Positions 29,728 to 46,653 of a stretch of 64,000 bases of DNA are shown here, in pieces (positions within the stretch are counted from its first letter, which is position 1; every line of letters begins with the position of its first letter). The position numbers were made by a program, and so were the translations under genes. The notes under the pieces were generated by a model, which was given only the letters and a program-made list of their open reading frames with translations, was not told the DNA's origin and made no database searches. This DNA is from Amorphochlora amoebiformis (taxonomy: Eukaryota > Cercozoa > Chlorarachniophyceae): assembly GCA_054601695.1 (NCBI GenBank), contig BAAHQB010000211.1:1-64000 (forward strand), given 5' to 3'.

Positions 29728-29926
29728 CTTGTATTTCTGCATTGCGGAAACTTAAAAAGATATCCTAAATAATTGATACGGAACTGTTTTGAGCTGTGAT
29801 TATATGATTGATCTAGGTTGGTCTGGGTGGGCATCGTGATATCTCATGCTACTTCTAGTACTTGTTACTAGTGCTACACGTACTAATTTAGTCTAGGTAG
29901 TAACCCAGGTAACGGTACATATCTAG

Positions 29927-31102
29927 CTAGCTAGTTATGCCTGACATTTTCTGGTGTAGAGACTCCATGGAGAAGCTTTCTACTAGTTTTGCCAGCTGTG
30001 AGCCTCTGACACCATCTTCATTTGCCCTGCTAGCTCTATCTAGATGCCATTCGATGCCTCTGGATAAGTCGACTTTGACGGTGGGTCTATGCAGATAGGT
30101 CTCTTCGATTGATCTCTTGACCTCTGACGCAGAACCTAGAGAACGCTCTCCAAACATATCTTCGGAAAAAATCGCTTAGCCCTAGCCTCTAGATGGTCTA
30201 GATCCGCTGAGACCCTGATCATCTGGATATCTACTAGATCTATCTAGTATATCTAGTGTCTAGATATCTACTAGATCTATCTAGTATATCTAGTGTGTGG
30301 GGTCCAGAGATCTAGCACATCCAGCATACATATTGTGCAGCTCTAGAGTCCAGAGTCCAGACTGGACTCCAAAGAGCATGAGGAACAAGGATCCTGACTC
30401 TTGAGTAGTGACTAGGACCTATCTAAAACCCTCACCCTAACCCTAACCCTAATGTTAACCCTAGGCGCGCGCGCTAACCCTAAACCCTCAAGAGCTAGCC
30501 TATCTACTAGATCTAGCTATTTCTAGCTAGCTAGACTCTGGGATCTAGAGGACACACTAGCTCTAGTCTAGGTAGCAGCTAGATCTAGGATACTAACTAG
30601 AGTTACTAGACAAACCTTACTACTAGACTAGTAACATGACCAGAAGAAGACAACTAGGACAAAGACAACTAGAACTACTAGTGGTCGCTGAACGATTTCT
30701 TGTGAATATCCTCCTCAAGCCATTGCATCTGCTTCAATGCGTCAATGCAGCGTACGCGTTCAATCTTTCTTCCTCGCTAGTGAGAGACCATTCCGAAGCC
30801 CCGCCTGCGTCGCCGAGCCTGTCGAGCCACATCGATTCAACTTTCTGGCAATCCATCGAGTCTAAGGCGAAGAATTAAAGATAAAGATTATATAATGAAT
30901 TACTTTAGAGCAATTTGCCCAAAAGTCCTTGGTGAATACCGGGACTGGTCTGGGAGTTCGACGCACGGATCCTTCCTTCGAGTAGCAAACCGGCATCGGA
31001 GTTTGCCGGTGTGACTCCGAGGGTGCTCACGAACATGGTAACCAACGCCTTCATACTTTCTTTCTTCTGTACATCTTCAACTATGCTTAAGGAAGCTTTC
31101 AT
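29927..31102 (-). CDS. Unidentified small protein, three exons, 151 aa
   Basis: Minus-strand exons 31102-30940, 30861-30756 and 30113-29927, with GT-AG edges and matching phases (456 nt in total). The product begins MKASLSIVEDVQKKESMKAL, is soluble and helical, and ends HQKMSGITS. I recognise no domain. A second coding-looking stretch (RVRCIDALKQMQWLEEDIHK) lies in another frame at about 30700-30760, so exon 2 may be longer with a frameshift, or spliced differently. It is convergent with the lipoxygenase gene; the stop codons are about 200 bp apart. Confidence 0.4.
30430..30490. repeat. Short interstitial telomere-like tract
   Basis: CCCTCACCCTAACCCTAACC continuing through a GCGCGCGC stretch to CTAACCCTAAACCCTC. 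It lies in an intron of the small minus-strand gene model, among CTAGATCTAG palindromic words. Confidence 0.75.
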
Positions 31103-33314
<2,212 letters not shown>

Positions 33315-34318
33315 ATGTATCCGAAGGTTTCGCAGTTCAAAGCGCTTGACGCCAGCGAAATTGTGGAGTACCTAGACGGCCAAGGCGTGGGGGAAGCGAT
33401 TGTAAATGTGCTGAGAAACGAGCAAGTGGACGGAGAAACCGTATACACTGCAAAATTCAACGAGTTACGACAGGTACATTTCCCTTCCTTGCTTGTAAAC
33501 CAAACAACTGCATTTCCCTTGCTTGCTTGTAAACCAAACGATTGCATTTCCCTTGCTTGTTTGTAAACCACACGTCTGCATTTCCCTTGCTTGCGTGTAA
33601 AGCAAAATCGAGTGCATTGGCCTTGCTTGGTTGTAAACCAAACGACTGCATTGGCCTTGGTTGGTTGTAAAACACACTCAAGTTGGTTGGTTGTAAACAC
33701 ACTCAAACACTATCAGACACAACCTACTTTCTTCATGATTAGATCGGCATCAAGTCTGGAGATTACCGGGTACTTTGTCAAGTGAGAGACACTCTAAAAC
33801 AACCGAAAAACCCGGGCCGAAAACAAGTTGAAAACACAGTATCGGAATCGGTGTCTGAATTGAAATTGGAATCGGTAACGCCGACGACGTCGCTAACACG
33901 GACAACGCCGCCAACACGGACAACGCCGCCAACGCTGCCAACACCGACAACGCCGACAACGTCGACAACGTCGACAACATGTCAGGCTCTCGCGGTTGTG
34001 ATTTGGAACAATTTCGACGGCAAGGAGCGTAAAGAAGAAGCGGAAGCGGAGAATCTTAGGGAAGACGTCCGCAACTTGGAACAAACTCTCAAAGTAACTA
34101 TCGTATCGTATCGTATCATACCGTACCGTATCGTATCGTATCCGTATGGTATCGAATCGTATCGTATCGTATCCGTATGGTATCGAATCGTATCGTATCG
34201 TATTCGTATCGTTTCGTATCGTATCGTATCGTATGACCAAATATTCCTCTCAAACACCAAGAACCTTGCTTTCAACTTCATGTGTGTAGCTCTCTCTCTC
34301 TCTATATATATATATTAT

Positions 34319-34381
<63 letters not shown>

Positions 34382-34414
34382 GTATATATATTGTATTGCA
34401 TATGTAAAAAAGCA

Positions 34415-34496
<82 letters not shown>

Positions 34497-34506
34497 TGTG
34501 TGTTTG

Positions 34507-34540
<34 letters not shown>

Positions 34541-34586
34541 ATATATATATATATATATAATATATATATATATAGTGTGTGTGTAA

Positions 34587-34668
<82 letters not shown>

Positions 34669-34673
34669 GTGTA

Positions 34674-34706
<33 letters not shown>

Positions 34707-36691
34707 GCACATTTGTTGATGTTTGACAGCGTCTAGGGTTTGATATCGAGATATGGGGAGACGAGACACTCATAGGATTTGAGGACAAACTCAAAAACTT
34801 TTATCACAAATGTATCACGTCCAAAGTCATCGGTAGCCCCAACCAACCACTTAGTCTTAACCTCCACCACCAGAACGGCCAGCCCCAGACCCAGACCCAG
34901 CCTTAACCCCACTGGGGCTTCAACAATGCTTAACTTGTGCATTGCTTCAACAGTGCTATGCTTGTTCATTGGGCTTGTTCATCGGCTTCAACAATGCTAT
35001 GCTTGTTCATTGGGCTTGTTCATCGGCTTCAACAATGCTTAACTTGTTCATTGGGTTTGTTCATCGGCTTCAACAATGCTTAACTTGTTCATTGGGCTTG
35101 TTCATCGGCTTCAACAATTCTTAACTTGTTCATTGGGCTTCAACAATGCTTAACATTGAGGTTCAACAATACTTACTTGTTCATTTTCAGGACCCGTGTT
35201 GGTGTTTTACTGCGGGCACGGCGGGCGGTCTGGAGGGAGAGATGGCATGATCTTCGACTGCGGCACTCATGTACCCCTCTGGACTATTGAACAAAAGCTT
35301 AACAACCTCAAGATCAAACGGAATATTCCCGCCGCGATATTCTTCAACGCATGCCGCGTAGATTCCAAAACTTTGGACAACAAATCGGAAGCGAAGGATT
35401 CTGCTGCTGTTGCCGACACCAACCAACACGATGCTTCCCACGTCAATATGACTAAAGCCTTGGTGGTGTACTCTTGCCAAAAAGGAGAAAAGCCAACCTA
35501 TTCGTTCGGCTCGGACTTGAGGAAAAAGTACATCGATCGCTTCAAGCAGAAGCCTGGACCTGGAAGCCCCTTCGGGCTCGTCGTGGTACGATTTTCTACT
35601 GGTTTAGCCTCTCTCTTTCTGTCTTTCTTATCCTTCTCCTTCTCCTCGTTTGTGTGCTCATTATACCGTCTGTGTGTTGATTACACCGATATCGGCTGTG
35701 TGTTGATTACACCGACACCGTCCGTGTGTTGATTACGCGACACCGTATGTGTGTTGATTACACCGACACCGTCTGTGTGAGTGTGTTAAAATTACACCGA
35801 CACCGTCTGTGTGAGTGTGCTAAAACTACACCGACACGGTCCATGTGTTAATTGCACCGGCTGTTTGGTGATGATGAAATGCGATGAAACTCAGAAACAG
35901 CGTCTGGGAGAAGATGGAGGCCACAAGGCATTGCACAGCACCATTGGCATTATCATTGAGGACATGGGCTGCCTCGGCCAACAAGTGGAGGTGCCCATCT
36001 TGAGGCATCTAGATCAACTTTTCAAACCTGCCGTCGGCGATGCAAAGACCCGTCGATCGGCAAAGGTGAGCCACCGTATGCTAGATAGCGCACCAACCAT
36101 GTACGGCTATAGGGGCACCAACCATGTACTGGCTGTAGGGGCACCAACCATGCACTGGATATAGGGGCACCAACCATGTACTAGATATAGTGCAGCAAGC
36201 ATGTACTAGACATAGCGCAGCAGATATATTCTAGGTATAGCGTATGTCTGCGCCGCATATTGCTGTGGGCATGAAAATACGTGTACGTGTAGCTTCTGTT
36301 CTTAATAATCGAGAAATCGAATGTTGCAGATGATAGAAGCCAACATGATTCTCTTCACCGACCTGCCCTACAATTCTGCATTCAAAGGCGGCTTCGACGA
36401 CAAGCAGTAAGAGAATACAGCTTTGTGTGACACGATGATCATCGTGCAGCCATACCACTTGACCTGAGCTGATATGTGTCCGTCTCTCCTTCAGGAAAGC
36501 GATTCAAGAGCAATTGACACGCCGTGTGCGGGAAATCAGGCGTGAAAAGTGCGATTTGATGGAAATCCAAGCCATTCCTCGTCGTTCCCGTCGCCAAGAC
36601 CTTCCAGAGGTAGGCAGAACCATGGAGATCTCAGAATCGGTCAAATGGACACTCTTCGCCAACTACGAGGTTTCAATTTTGATGCACTATC

Positions 36692-36748
<57 letters not shown>

Positions 36749-36790
36749 ATATGTGTGTATGTGTATACATACATGTGTGTGAGTGAATGA

Positions 36791-36830
<40 letters not shown>

Positions 36831-37323
36831 AACAATATATTATATATACACATTTCTTTACATTGATGTAAGCATGGGGATGGTATGATGTTAGCGTTCA
36901 CAGGATGCTATGCTACGTCCATGCCACGTACATGCCATGTACATGCTACGTACATGCTACGTACATGCTACGCACATGCTACGTGCATGCTACGTACATG
37001 CTACGTACATGCTACGTACATGCTACCATTGGTATTATTGCTACCATCGCAAGCATTGGTATAGTGTGTTACGTACATGCTACGTCCATGGTACATACAT
37101 GGTAAATGGTATCATTGGTACCATCACATATACAGCGTTCACAGGATGCTATGCTATGCTATGCTATGCTATGCTATGGTATGCTATGCTATGCTATGCT
37201 ATGGTATGCTATGCTATGCTATGCTATGCTATGCTACGTACTGCTGCCAGTGCTACCATAAACACCGTTGCTGCTATAAACACCATTGCTGCTATAAAAA
37301 CCATGACTATTGCTACATATATA

Positions 37324-37355
<32 letters not shown>

Positions 37356-37388
37356 ATATATATATATATGTATATAAATGTAAATATA

Positions 37389-37437
<49 letters not shown>

Positions 37438-37716
37438 GGCCGAGGTGAAGGAGGAGCAAGCTATTATGGAAGCCATCGGACGTAAAGCGACCGAATACGT
37501 CCGAGAGAACAAAAACAAAGGCGTCAAATCCTGTACCTGGAAAGCCTTCGACGCAATCCCCATAGTTTATATCACCATAACTCTGGAGAAGGGATACTAT
37601 CAAATTCAATCCGAAAAATTGTTATCGAGTTTATTCACCTTGGAAATCGGAGGTAAGAAGCTGGTGCCCAAAATTAACAAGTCTCCAAACCAAAATTGGA
37701 AAATTGTGATCACGGT

Positions 37717-37777
<61 letters not shown>

Positions 37778-37807
37778 TAATGTAATAATATTAATATAAT
37801 AACACAT

Positions 37808-37843
<36 letters not shown>

Positions 37844-37975
37844 TATATATACAAATATATATATATATATATATACATTGCAATATATGTAAATATATAT
37901 ATATATATGTGTATATATATATGTGTGTATGTGTGTGTGTATATATATATATTGCAATGTATGTATATGTGTGTG

Positions 37976-38036
<61 letters not shown>

Positions 38037-38120
38037 AATATATATATATATATATGTGTGAATCTATCTATATATATATGTATATATATATATATATATA
38101 TGAATCTATATATATAAATA

Positions 38121-38184
<64 letters not shown>

Positions 38185-38189
38185 TATAT

Positions 38190-38252
<63 letters not shown>

Positions 38253-38255
38253 TAG

Positions 38256-38347
<92 letters not shown>

Positions 38348-38416
38348 CACATATATATATATATATATATATACATATATAAATATACATACATATATAT
38401 ACACATATGTATGTTG

Positions 38417-38450
<34 letters not shown>

Positions 38451-38994
38451 ATGTGTGTTGATGTGTTGTGTATTGATATGATATGTGTTGATGTGATGTG
38501 TGTTGATGTGATGTATGTCGATGTGATGTGTTGATGTGTTGTGTGTTGATGTGTTGTGTGTCGATGTGTTGTGTGTCGATGTGTTGTGTGTTGATGTGTT
38601 GTGTGTTGATGTGATGTGTTGATGTGTTGATGTGATGTGTGTTGATGTGTCGATATGTGTTGATGTGATGTGATGTGTGTTGATGTGATGTGTTGATGTG
38701 ATGTGTGTTGATGTGTCGATTTGTGTTGATGTGATGTGATGTGTGTTGATGTGATGTGTGTTGATGTGTTGTGTGTTAATGTGTTGTGTGTTAATGTGAT
38801 GATTGTTGATGCAATGTTTGTTTTTTGCAGTTGAAAGCAAGTGTTGGGTCCAGATTTGAGTTGACAGCGTTGATGGACGCTGCAAACATGAGTGTAAAGG
38901 GCATTCGCTTCCAACCTTGTGCTGTCAGGGTAACAACATATTCATGTATATCATATACATCATATATATCATATATCTACATATATATATATAT

Positions 38995-39061
<67 letters not shown>

Positions 39062-39100
39062 GCATACATACATATACATATATATACACACACACCTATA

Positions 39101-39132
<32 letters not shown>

Positions 39133-39141
39133 CACATATAT

Positions 39142-39182
<41 letters not shown>

Positions 39183-40315
39183 GTACATATGTAATATACA
39201 TGTAACAATGTTTATATACATACAGACATGTACATGTTTATGGATAGATATGATGTATGTAACCATTTATTATACATGATATATGTATAGATTTATTATA
39301 CCGTCATGGAGGTGTTCGCAATTGTGTAGGAGCATGTGTGTGAATTACGGGGATTTTGAGCCAAATGGCTGTGTGTGAAATGAAATGAAATGGGTGTGTG
39401 TTTGAGTGAAATGGACGTGTGTTTTCAGTGAAATAGGTGTGTATGTGTGTTTTGAGTGATTTAGAGGTGTGTTTGAGTGAAATGGGTTTGTGTTTGAGTG
39501 AAATGGACGTGTGTTCGAGTGAAATGGGTGTATGTGTGTGTGTTTTTGAGTGAAATAGGTGTGTGTTTGAGTGAAATGGGTTTGTGTTTGAGTGAAATGG
39601 ACGTGTGTTCGAGTGAAATAGGTGTGTGTGTGTGTGTGTTTTGAGGAGTGAAATGGGCTTTTGTGTATATTGAAATGGGTGTGTATTGAGTGAAATATGC
39701 ATCAAGGCCGTGGTGCGCGAGCTGGGGCACGATAGGGGCACGTTGAAGGTAGTCGAGAAGGTCGAAAGCATGATTAAGGGAGAGTTGGCGAGCGTTGTCA
39801 AGGGGAGGACTTCGTTGATCAAGGATTTGAATGAGTTGAAAGAAGCTCTGCATTGGGTGAGCAAAGCTTATTCGTCTATCGTCGAGTTGGAAATCAATTT
39901 GGAGAGATCCCTAAAGATGATGATGGACGTCATCGGAATAATGTCGGACGTCCCCAGCATGGATATCGAACTGCCTCTTCTCCTAGAAACAGTCGAAACC
40001 GAAAGCCTGGTGAAAGATTCGAAAAGTATACTCGACATGCTGCAGAAGGCCTATCACGGCCTGCTCAACGTCCATGAGAGCTTGGAAACGCATGGGGTCG
40101 AGACGAGATCGACTAGATTGTGCCTCGTCCAACTCTCGCGCATTGCCGCCGATGTCTCCCTCAAGGGAAGGCTTGGAGGCTTTTTGGAGGCTCCCATGCA
40201 CAAACACTTGACTGTAATGTCCAAGGGAGGCCTCGGAGAGTTTGGTCTGCTCGTCGACATCTTTTCCAACATCGCCCAAGATTCCAAAAAAAAACAGAAA
40301 CGGGTTTTCTTACTG

Positions 40316-40362
<47 letters not shown>

Positions 40363-41588
40363 CATATGTATATAATATATATATATATATTATATATGTA
40401 TATATATACATACATAAAAAGGAACTCCGCGGCAAGAATTTTGACATGGCTTGCGAGTTGGCCAGTTCGCAACTGGATTATATACACGAAGAGACCAAGA
40501 GGGAAAAGTTGCGCACTATTCGAAAGGCGAATGCCGATATCCCCTCGGGAAATATAAAGATCATTGATTCCATGGTGCGGGGGAATGTAGCTGACGAGTT
40601 GAAAAGGGCTCTTGGGGAGCTTTCGACAACATACGACACGAATATGGATCCGATGATGGTCAAAAAACTGAGCGACGGGGGCGGCTCTTTGGGAGGCAAG
40701 GTCGTGCAGATGTCCATGGACTTGAAAGAAAAAGGGTTGTCTTCGATAGAGACATTCAAGCAGGTCGTGAAGCGGTGTCTGAAGTTGATAGACTGGAACA
40801 AGGATATCATCAAAACGACCGTGAGTGCTCTCGTGGACTTTTGCCGATGCGCCCGAGTCGTCGTTAGCGGCGCCAAACTGCTTTTTGTGTACCTCAACCA
40901 CCATTTGAACAGCTTGAAGAACCCCAATCCCTTTGACGTTTCTCGCCAATGCAAGTTGGATGGCATACTCCAGAGGGTAGTCCACTTCCTAGACTTGAAC
41001 ACGCGGATTCGAGAGACCTCCTATATTTTCCGTATCCTCAAGCAAGTTGAAGAGCGGTTTATAGTGGACAAGTTGGCATCCCTGTCCCCAGTCGTCTTAA
41101 CTGCCGTTCAACTGTGTCAAAAGGGCTCGGAAGATATTCAAAAGGGGGTCGAAGAGATCAGAGGTTTGGTACCAGATAGGCTCAAAGAGATTCAGAGTTT
41201 CGTACCAATGCCCGCAATTCCAACACTAGCACAGGCCCAAACTTCAACACAGAGGTCCCAGTTTCTAATACCGGAGAAACTCCCAAATTTCCAAGATATG
41301 TGGAGACGCTCTCGCATCCGCCTAAAACCACAAAGACGGGACTCGCCTGACCACTGGATAGGGCCCGAGGGGGATGGTCGCACCCCCAGCGAACAAACAG
41401 GCTTCTTTGAAGACTATTTGGCTGGCATTTCGCATGACAAGGCAAACCGCAGCGCAAAGCTAGAACTCATCGCCACCGAATTTGCAACACTTCAAGGGCT
41501 CGTGAAAAAGTTTCGCTCTGATCTTACAGAGTTCTATTCGGTAACTTTTATTCTCTTCACCCTGACAAAGGAGATTCGCGTCCATATG

Positions 41589-41620
<32 letters not shown>

Positions 41621-41676
41621 GCATATATATATATATACATATGTATGTATATATATGTATGTATATATTAATTTAT

Positions 41677-41721
<45 letters not shown>

Positions 41722-41791
41722 AAATATATATATATATATATATATATTTGTGTGTATGTGTATGTACGTGTGGGCATCTGTGAACAAGTTA

Positions 41792-41841
<50 letters not shown>

Positions 41842-42098
41842 ATATATATGTATATATATATATATATGTATAATATATATATATATATACATGTCTGTAA
41901 TATTATAAACGTAAATGGAAGTATATTTATATGTATACATATACATATATATATATATATATATAAAATGTATATAACATATAATATATAATATGTAAAT
42001 GACATAACTGGATAAATTATCAGGATTTGGTAGAGCTAGATACAGACTCCAACAAAGACAAGGACTGCCCCAGATTTACACCCCAAGCATCCGTATGA
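33315..42098 (+). CDS. SAM domain - caspase-like protease - helical protein, 1198 aa
   Basis: Twelve exons: 33315-33473, 33743-34093, 34730-34832, 35191-35585, 35895-36065, 36330-36406, 36495-36669, 37439-37714, 38831-38929, 39707-40303, 40422-41540 and 42024-42098. All are GT-AG and phase-matched, 3597 nt in total. Residues 1-70 read as a SAM domain ([17 protein letters not shown]...NEQVDGETV...[11 protein letters not shown]). A Thr/Pro linker follows (about 98-132). The caspase p20-like part starts [10 protein letters not shown], continues [14 protein letters not shown], has the catalytic His in [10 protein letters not shown] (H214) and Cys in IFFNACR (C259). A p10-like segment reaches [15 protein letters not shown]. 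From about 430 on there is an Arg-rich stretch, a beta-like section (478-602) and a long helical region (603-1174) unlike anything I know. SAM domains oligomerise, so proximity-activated protease function is a reasonable inference. Confidence 0.85.
33474..33705. repeat. About 34-bp repeat starting at the exon 1 donor
   Basis: Six diverged copies of TGCATTTCCCTTGCTTGCTT plus GTAAACCAAACGAC. The first copy begins at the donor itself (GTACATTTCCC), so the array grew from the 5' end of the intron. Confidence 0.8.
34094..34235. repeat. CGTAT pentamer array right after the exon 2 donor
   Basis: Mostly CGTATCGTAT with CCGTATGGTATCGAATCG interruptions, starting within 15 bp of the GT at 34094. Confidence 0.85.
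34915..35180. repeat. About 41-56-bp minisatellite upstream of exon 4
   Basis: Copies combine CTTGTTCATTGGGCTTGTTC with ATCGGCTTCAACAATGCTTA. The last diverged copy runs into the polypyrimidine tract and AG at 35190. Confidence 0.85.
35685..35860. repeat. Repeat of TTACACCGACACCGTCTGTG
   Basis: About seven copies of variable length in the intron between exons 4 and 5. Confidence 0.75.
36905..37240. repeat. CATGCTACGTA and ATGCT arrays in intron 7
   Basis: An 11-bp CATGCTACGTA repeat (36910-37030) and a pentamer TATGC array (37145-37235), separated by a duplicated TTCACAGGATGCTATGC segment (36897, 37138). Confidence 0.8.
38450..38815. repeat. GTTGATGTGATGTGT repeat before exon 9
   Basis: About 25 variants of a 12-15 bp unit; the array ends at the polypyrimidine tract of the acceptor at 38829-38830. 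Confidence 0.85.
39370..39700. repeat. GAGTGAAATGGGTGTGTGTT repeat before exon 10
   Basis: About fourteen copies of 20-30 bp. The last copy, TATTGAGTGAAATATGCATC, abuts the chosen AG at 39705-39706. Confidence 0.85.
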
Positions 42099-43883
<1,785 letters not shown>

Positions 43884-45311
43884 ATGGCGACCCGATGCAT
43901 GGTTGGAGTGGCGTCCTGCATCGCCCTCATCTCGGTGTTTGGCGGCTACATTTTCCCCCTTTCCTCTCCCTCTAAAGCAGCGGAAAAATTCCACCCAAGC
44001 GAACGCATGCGCGCGTGGATGTATTCGGAATACGGCGAGCCCAAAGACGTCCTTCAGCTCCGCACGGTACCTCGGCCGCTCGCAGGGCCGAAAGAAGTGA
44101 TAGTGAAGGTCAAGGCGACATCTGTCAACGCAGGAGACGTTCACCTGATCACGGGAAAGCCTTACATCATCCGTCTTATGGCAGGCCTGAGCCCCTCGGG
44201 GGTGGTCGGGTATGACTTGGCGGGCGTGGTGTTTGAGATTGGGGAGAATGTCACAGAGTTGGCGGTGGGAGATGGCGTTTACGGGCAAGCCAGAGAGTTT
44301 GGGGGGATTGGAGATAGTGGCTTTGCGGAGTTTGCGGTTGTGCCTGTGGAAAACCTGGTGCGCAAGCCCGACAGCATCTCTTTCGAGGAGGTACGTACAC
44401 TCACTCCTGTCGTTCGACATTCGACGTTCGACTCACTCGCCTTTTTTTACCTCACAAATACACCTCTCAAAAAAAAAAAACCCAACTAAATTTACACCAC
44501 CACCTCCTTTACTCCTTAACAACCCTAGACCCAACCGTATTCTTATCTTACTCTCCAGCTGCACCTAACAACCTATTGACCCCTATTCCTTCCTATACGC
44601 TCCTCACACCGTACGTGTACAGCTAACCCTAATCCTATCCCGCACACTCCACCTATGTCACACCGCAAAAAACCCGGTTGAGCCCTTGTCCTATCTCAGA
44701 CACTGCTGCAACCCTAATCCTACCTGAAACACTGCTGCTAGTTAACTCTAATCCTACCTCAAACACTGGTAGCTCACACTGCATTCCAACCCTACTCAAC
44801 TTTCACGCTCGATGTAACATACATGCTCTCACGGGCTTGCATGCAAACTTCCATGTCATGACACGTTCTCGTGTTTTTTTTCACGCCCATGATCATCAAT
44901 GCACTCATAAGTGTTTCTGTGTGACGTATACATGTCATGTCATGTATAGCATCGGTGTGCGAGATCCCCAAATGGGTATAAAACAGGCCGCGAGCGTTCC
45001 TGTAGCTGGAGCGACCGCCTTTGAAGCACTGCACAACGACCTCAACGTCACTGCTTTGGACAAACGCGTGCTCATCAACGGGGCTTCGGTACAAATTTCA
45101 CGTCTTTCTCTATCACATTGTATGGAAATACTACTTTTGTTCATGTATGCATATGTATTCGTCGTCTATTATTACTACATGTGCGTATTTTGGTATTGTG
45201 TGTTGGAAAGTTTGATAAGAATTGCATGGTAATCAGCTTGCTAACTTTTATTGTATTGTTGCTTGTCTCTAATAATATTTGCACATGATATACATACGTA
45301 AATATATATAT

Positions 45312-45364
<53 letters not shown>

Positions 45365-45410
45365 GTATTACGTACATATTACAAGAATCCTTGATTTACA
45401 AAATCATACA

Positions 45411-45446
<36 letters not shown>

Positions 45447-45462
45447 GTATAATATGTATGTA

Positions 45463-45529
<67 letters not shown>

Positions 45530-45579
45530 TTGATGCGTAATGTTTACATGTAAATGAATAATACGTATTTTTTTGTGCA

Positions 45580-45616
<37 letters not shown>

Positions 45617-45650
45617 ATAATATATATATATATATATTATATAAATACAC

Positions 45651-45697
<47 letters not shown>

Positions 45698-46653
45698 CAC
45701 ATATATATATATGTACATAACATATTAATTTATTTCTTTACATGTATGTAGAAATAGTTTTAAATGACCCACTTACATTTTTATCCGTGTTCGGCGTCCA
45801 CAAGTATACACATACATGCAGGGTGGAGTGGGCACCTATAGCGTCCAGATCGCCAAGGTAATCGAAAACTAAACCCTAACGAGCCTCGCCTAACTCAAAA
45901 CCCTTAACCTCACCGTACGTAACCCTAACCGTAACCCTAACCGTAACCCTCACCGTAACCGTAACCCTAACCATAACCCTCACCGTAACCGTAACCCTAA
46001 CCGTAACCCTCACCGTAACCGTAACCCTAACCGTAACCCTCACCGTAACCGTAACCCTAACCGTAACCCTCACCGTAACCGTAACCCTAACCGTAACCCT
46101 AACTGTAACCCTAACCGTAACCCTAACCATATCCCTAACCATAAGCCTAATGTAATAGGCCCTCGGCGCACAGCACGTGACAGCAGTATGCAGTGGGCCG
46201 AAGGCCGATATCTCTCGCAACCTAGGCGCGGACGCCGTGATCGATTACAACAAGAGGGATTTCACTGTCCTTGAACAGGGAGAGGACCTGTACGACGCGA
46301 TAGCGGACCTGGTGACCAACCACCCTCTCAGTCACATCAAGCGTATCCTCACTGACAAGGGCCGCTTTGTGAGCATGTCGAAGAAGCCGATGGGAAACTG
46401 GTTCGGGATCTTTGCACACATGTTCAACATTCTTTATGCCCACACGACCGGACCCCAGAGCTTTGGGATGTGCATGTCCCTGCCCAAGCGCGAAAACCTG
46501 CTCGCGCTCAACGAGCTCGTCGAAAAGGGCAAGGTGCGGCCTGTGATTGACCGAAAGTACTCGTTCTTGGAGATTCCCGATGCGCTTGAGTACCTGCAGG
46601 AGGGTCATGCGAGCGGCAAGGTGGTGGTCAGCATGACAGGGAAAGGGAAATAA
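43884..46653 (+). CDS. Membrane-anchored zinc-less medium-chain dehydrogenase (quinone-oxidoreductase-like)
   Basis: Four exons, 43884-44390, 44987-45088, 45822-45857 and 46159-46653, all in phase 0, 379 aa. MDR enzymes of this type reduce quinones, enones or aldehydes with NADPH. Residues 5-27 form a hydrophobic N-terminal anchor or signal ([19 protein letters not shown]). The GroES-like domain has [18 protein letters not shown] and [16 protein letters not shown]. The nucleotide-binding Rossmann motif [17 protein letters not shown] is spread over three exons and continues [15 protein letters not shown] and [10 protein letters not shown]. The C terminus, [18 protein letters not shown], is typical of the family. 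The catalytic-zinc Cys/His pattern is absent. The start is the first ATG in frame. It resembles the RTN4IP1/quinone reductase branch, but the substrate cannot be told. Confidence 0.9.
45885..46158. repeat. Interstitial telomere-like array in dehydrogenase intron 3
   Basis: Nearly the whole 301-bp intron is CCCTAA/CCGTAA hexamer-type repeat with a higher-order unit of about 30 bp (CCCTCACCGTAACCGTAACC then CTAACCGTAA). It runs almost to the acceptor AG at 46157-46158. Confidence 0.9.

Noticed and set aside
33782-34726. 314-aa single-exon protein
   Set aside because: Only the first third is coding (exon 2 of the SAM-caspase gene); the rest is CGTAT and (TA)n intron.
40317-41002. Minus-strand ORFs of 222 and 174 aa
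   Set aside because: Shadows of SAM-caspase exon 11 on the plus strand, which has matching phases and splice sites.
45876-46220. Val-Arg-Thr repeat ORF on the minus strand
   Set aside because: Translation of the telomere-like intron repeat.
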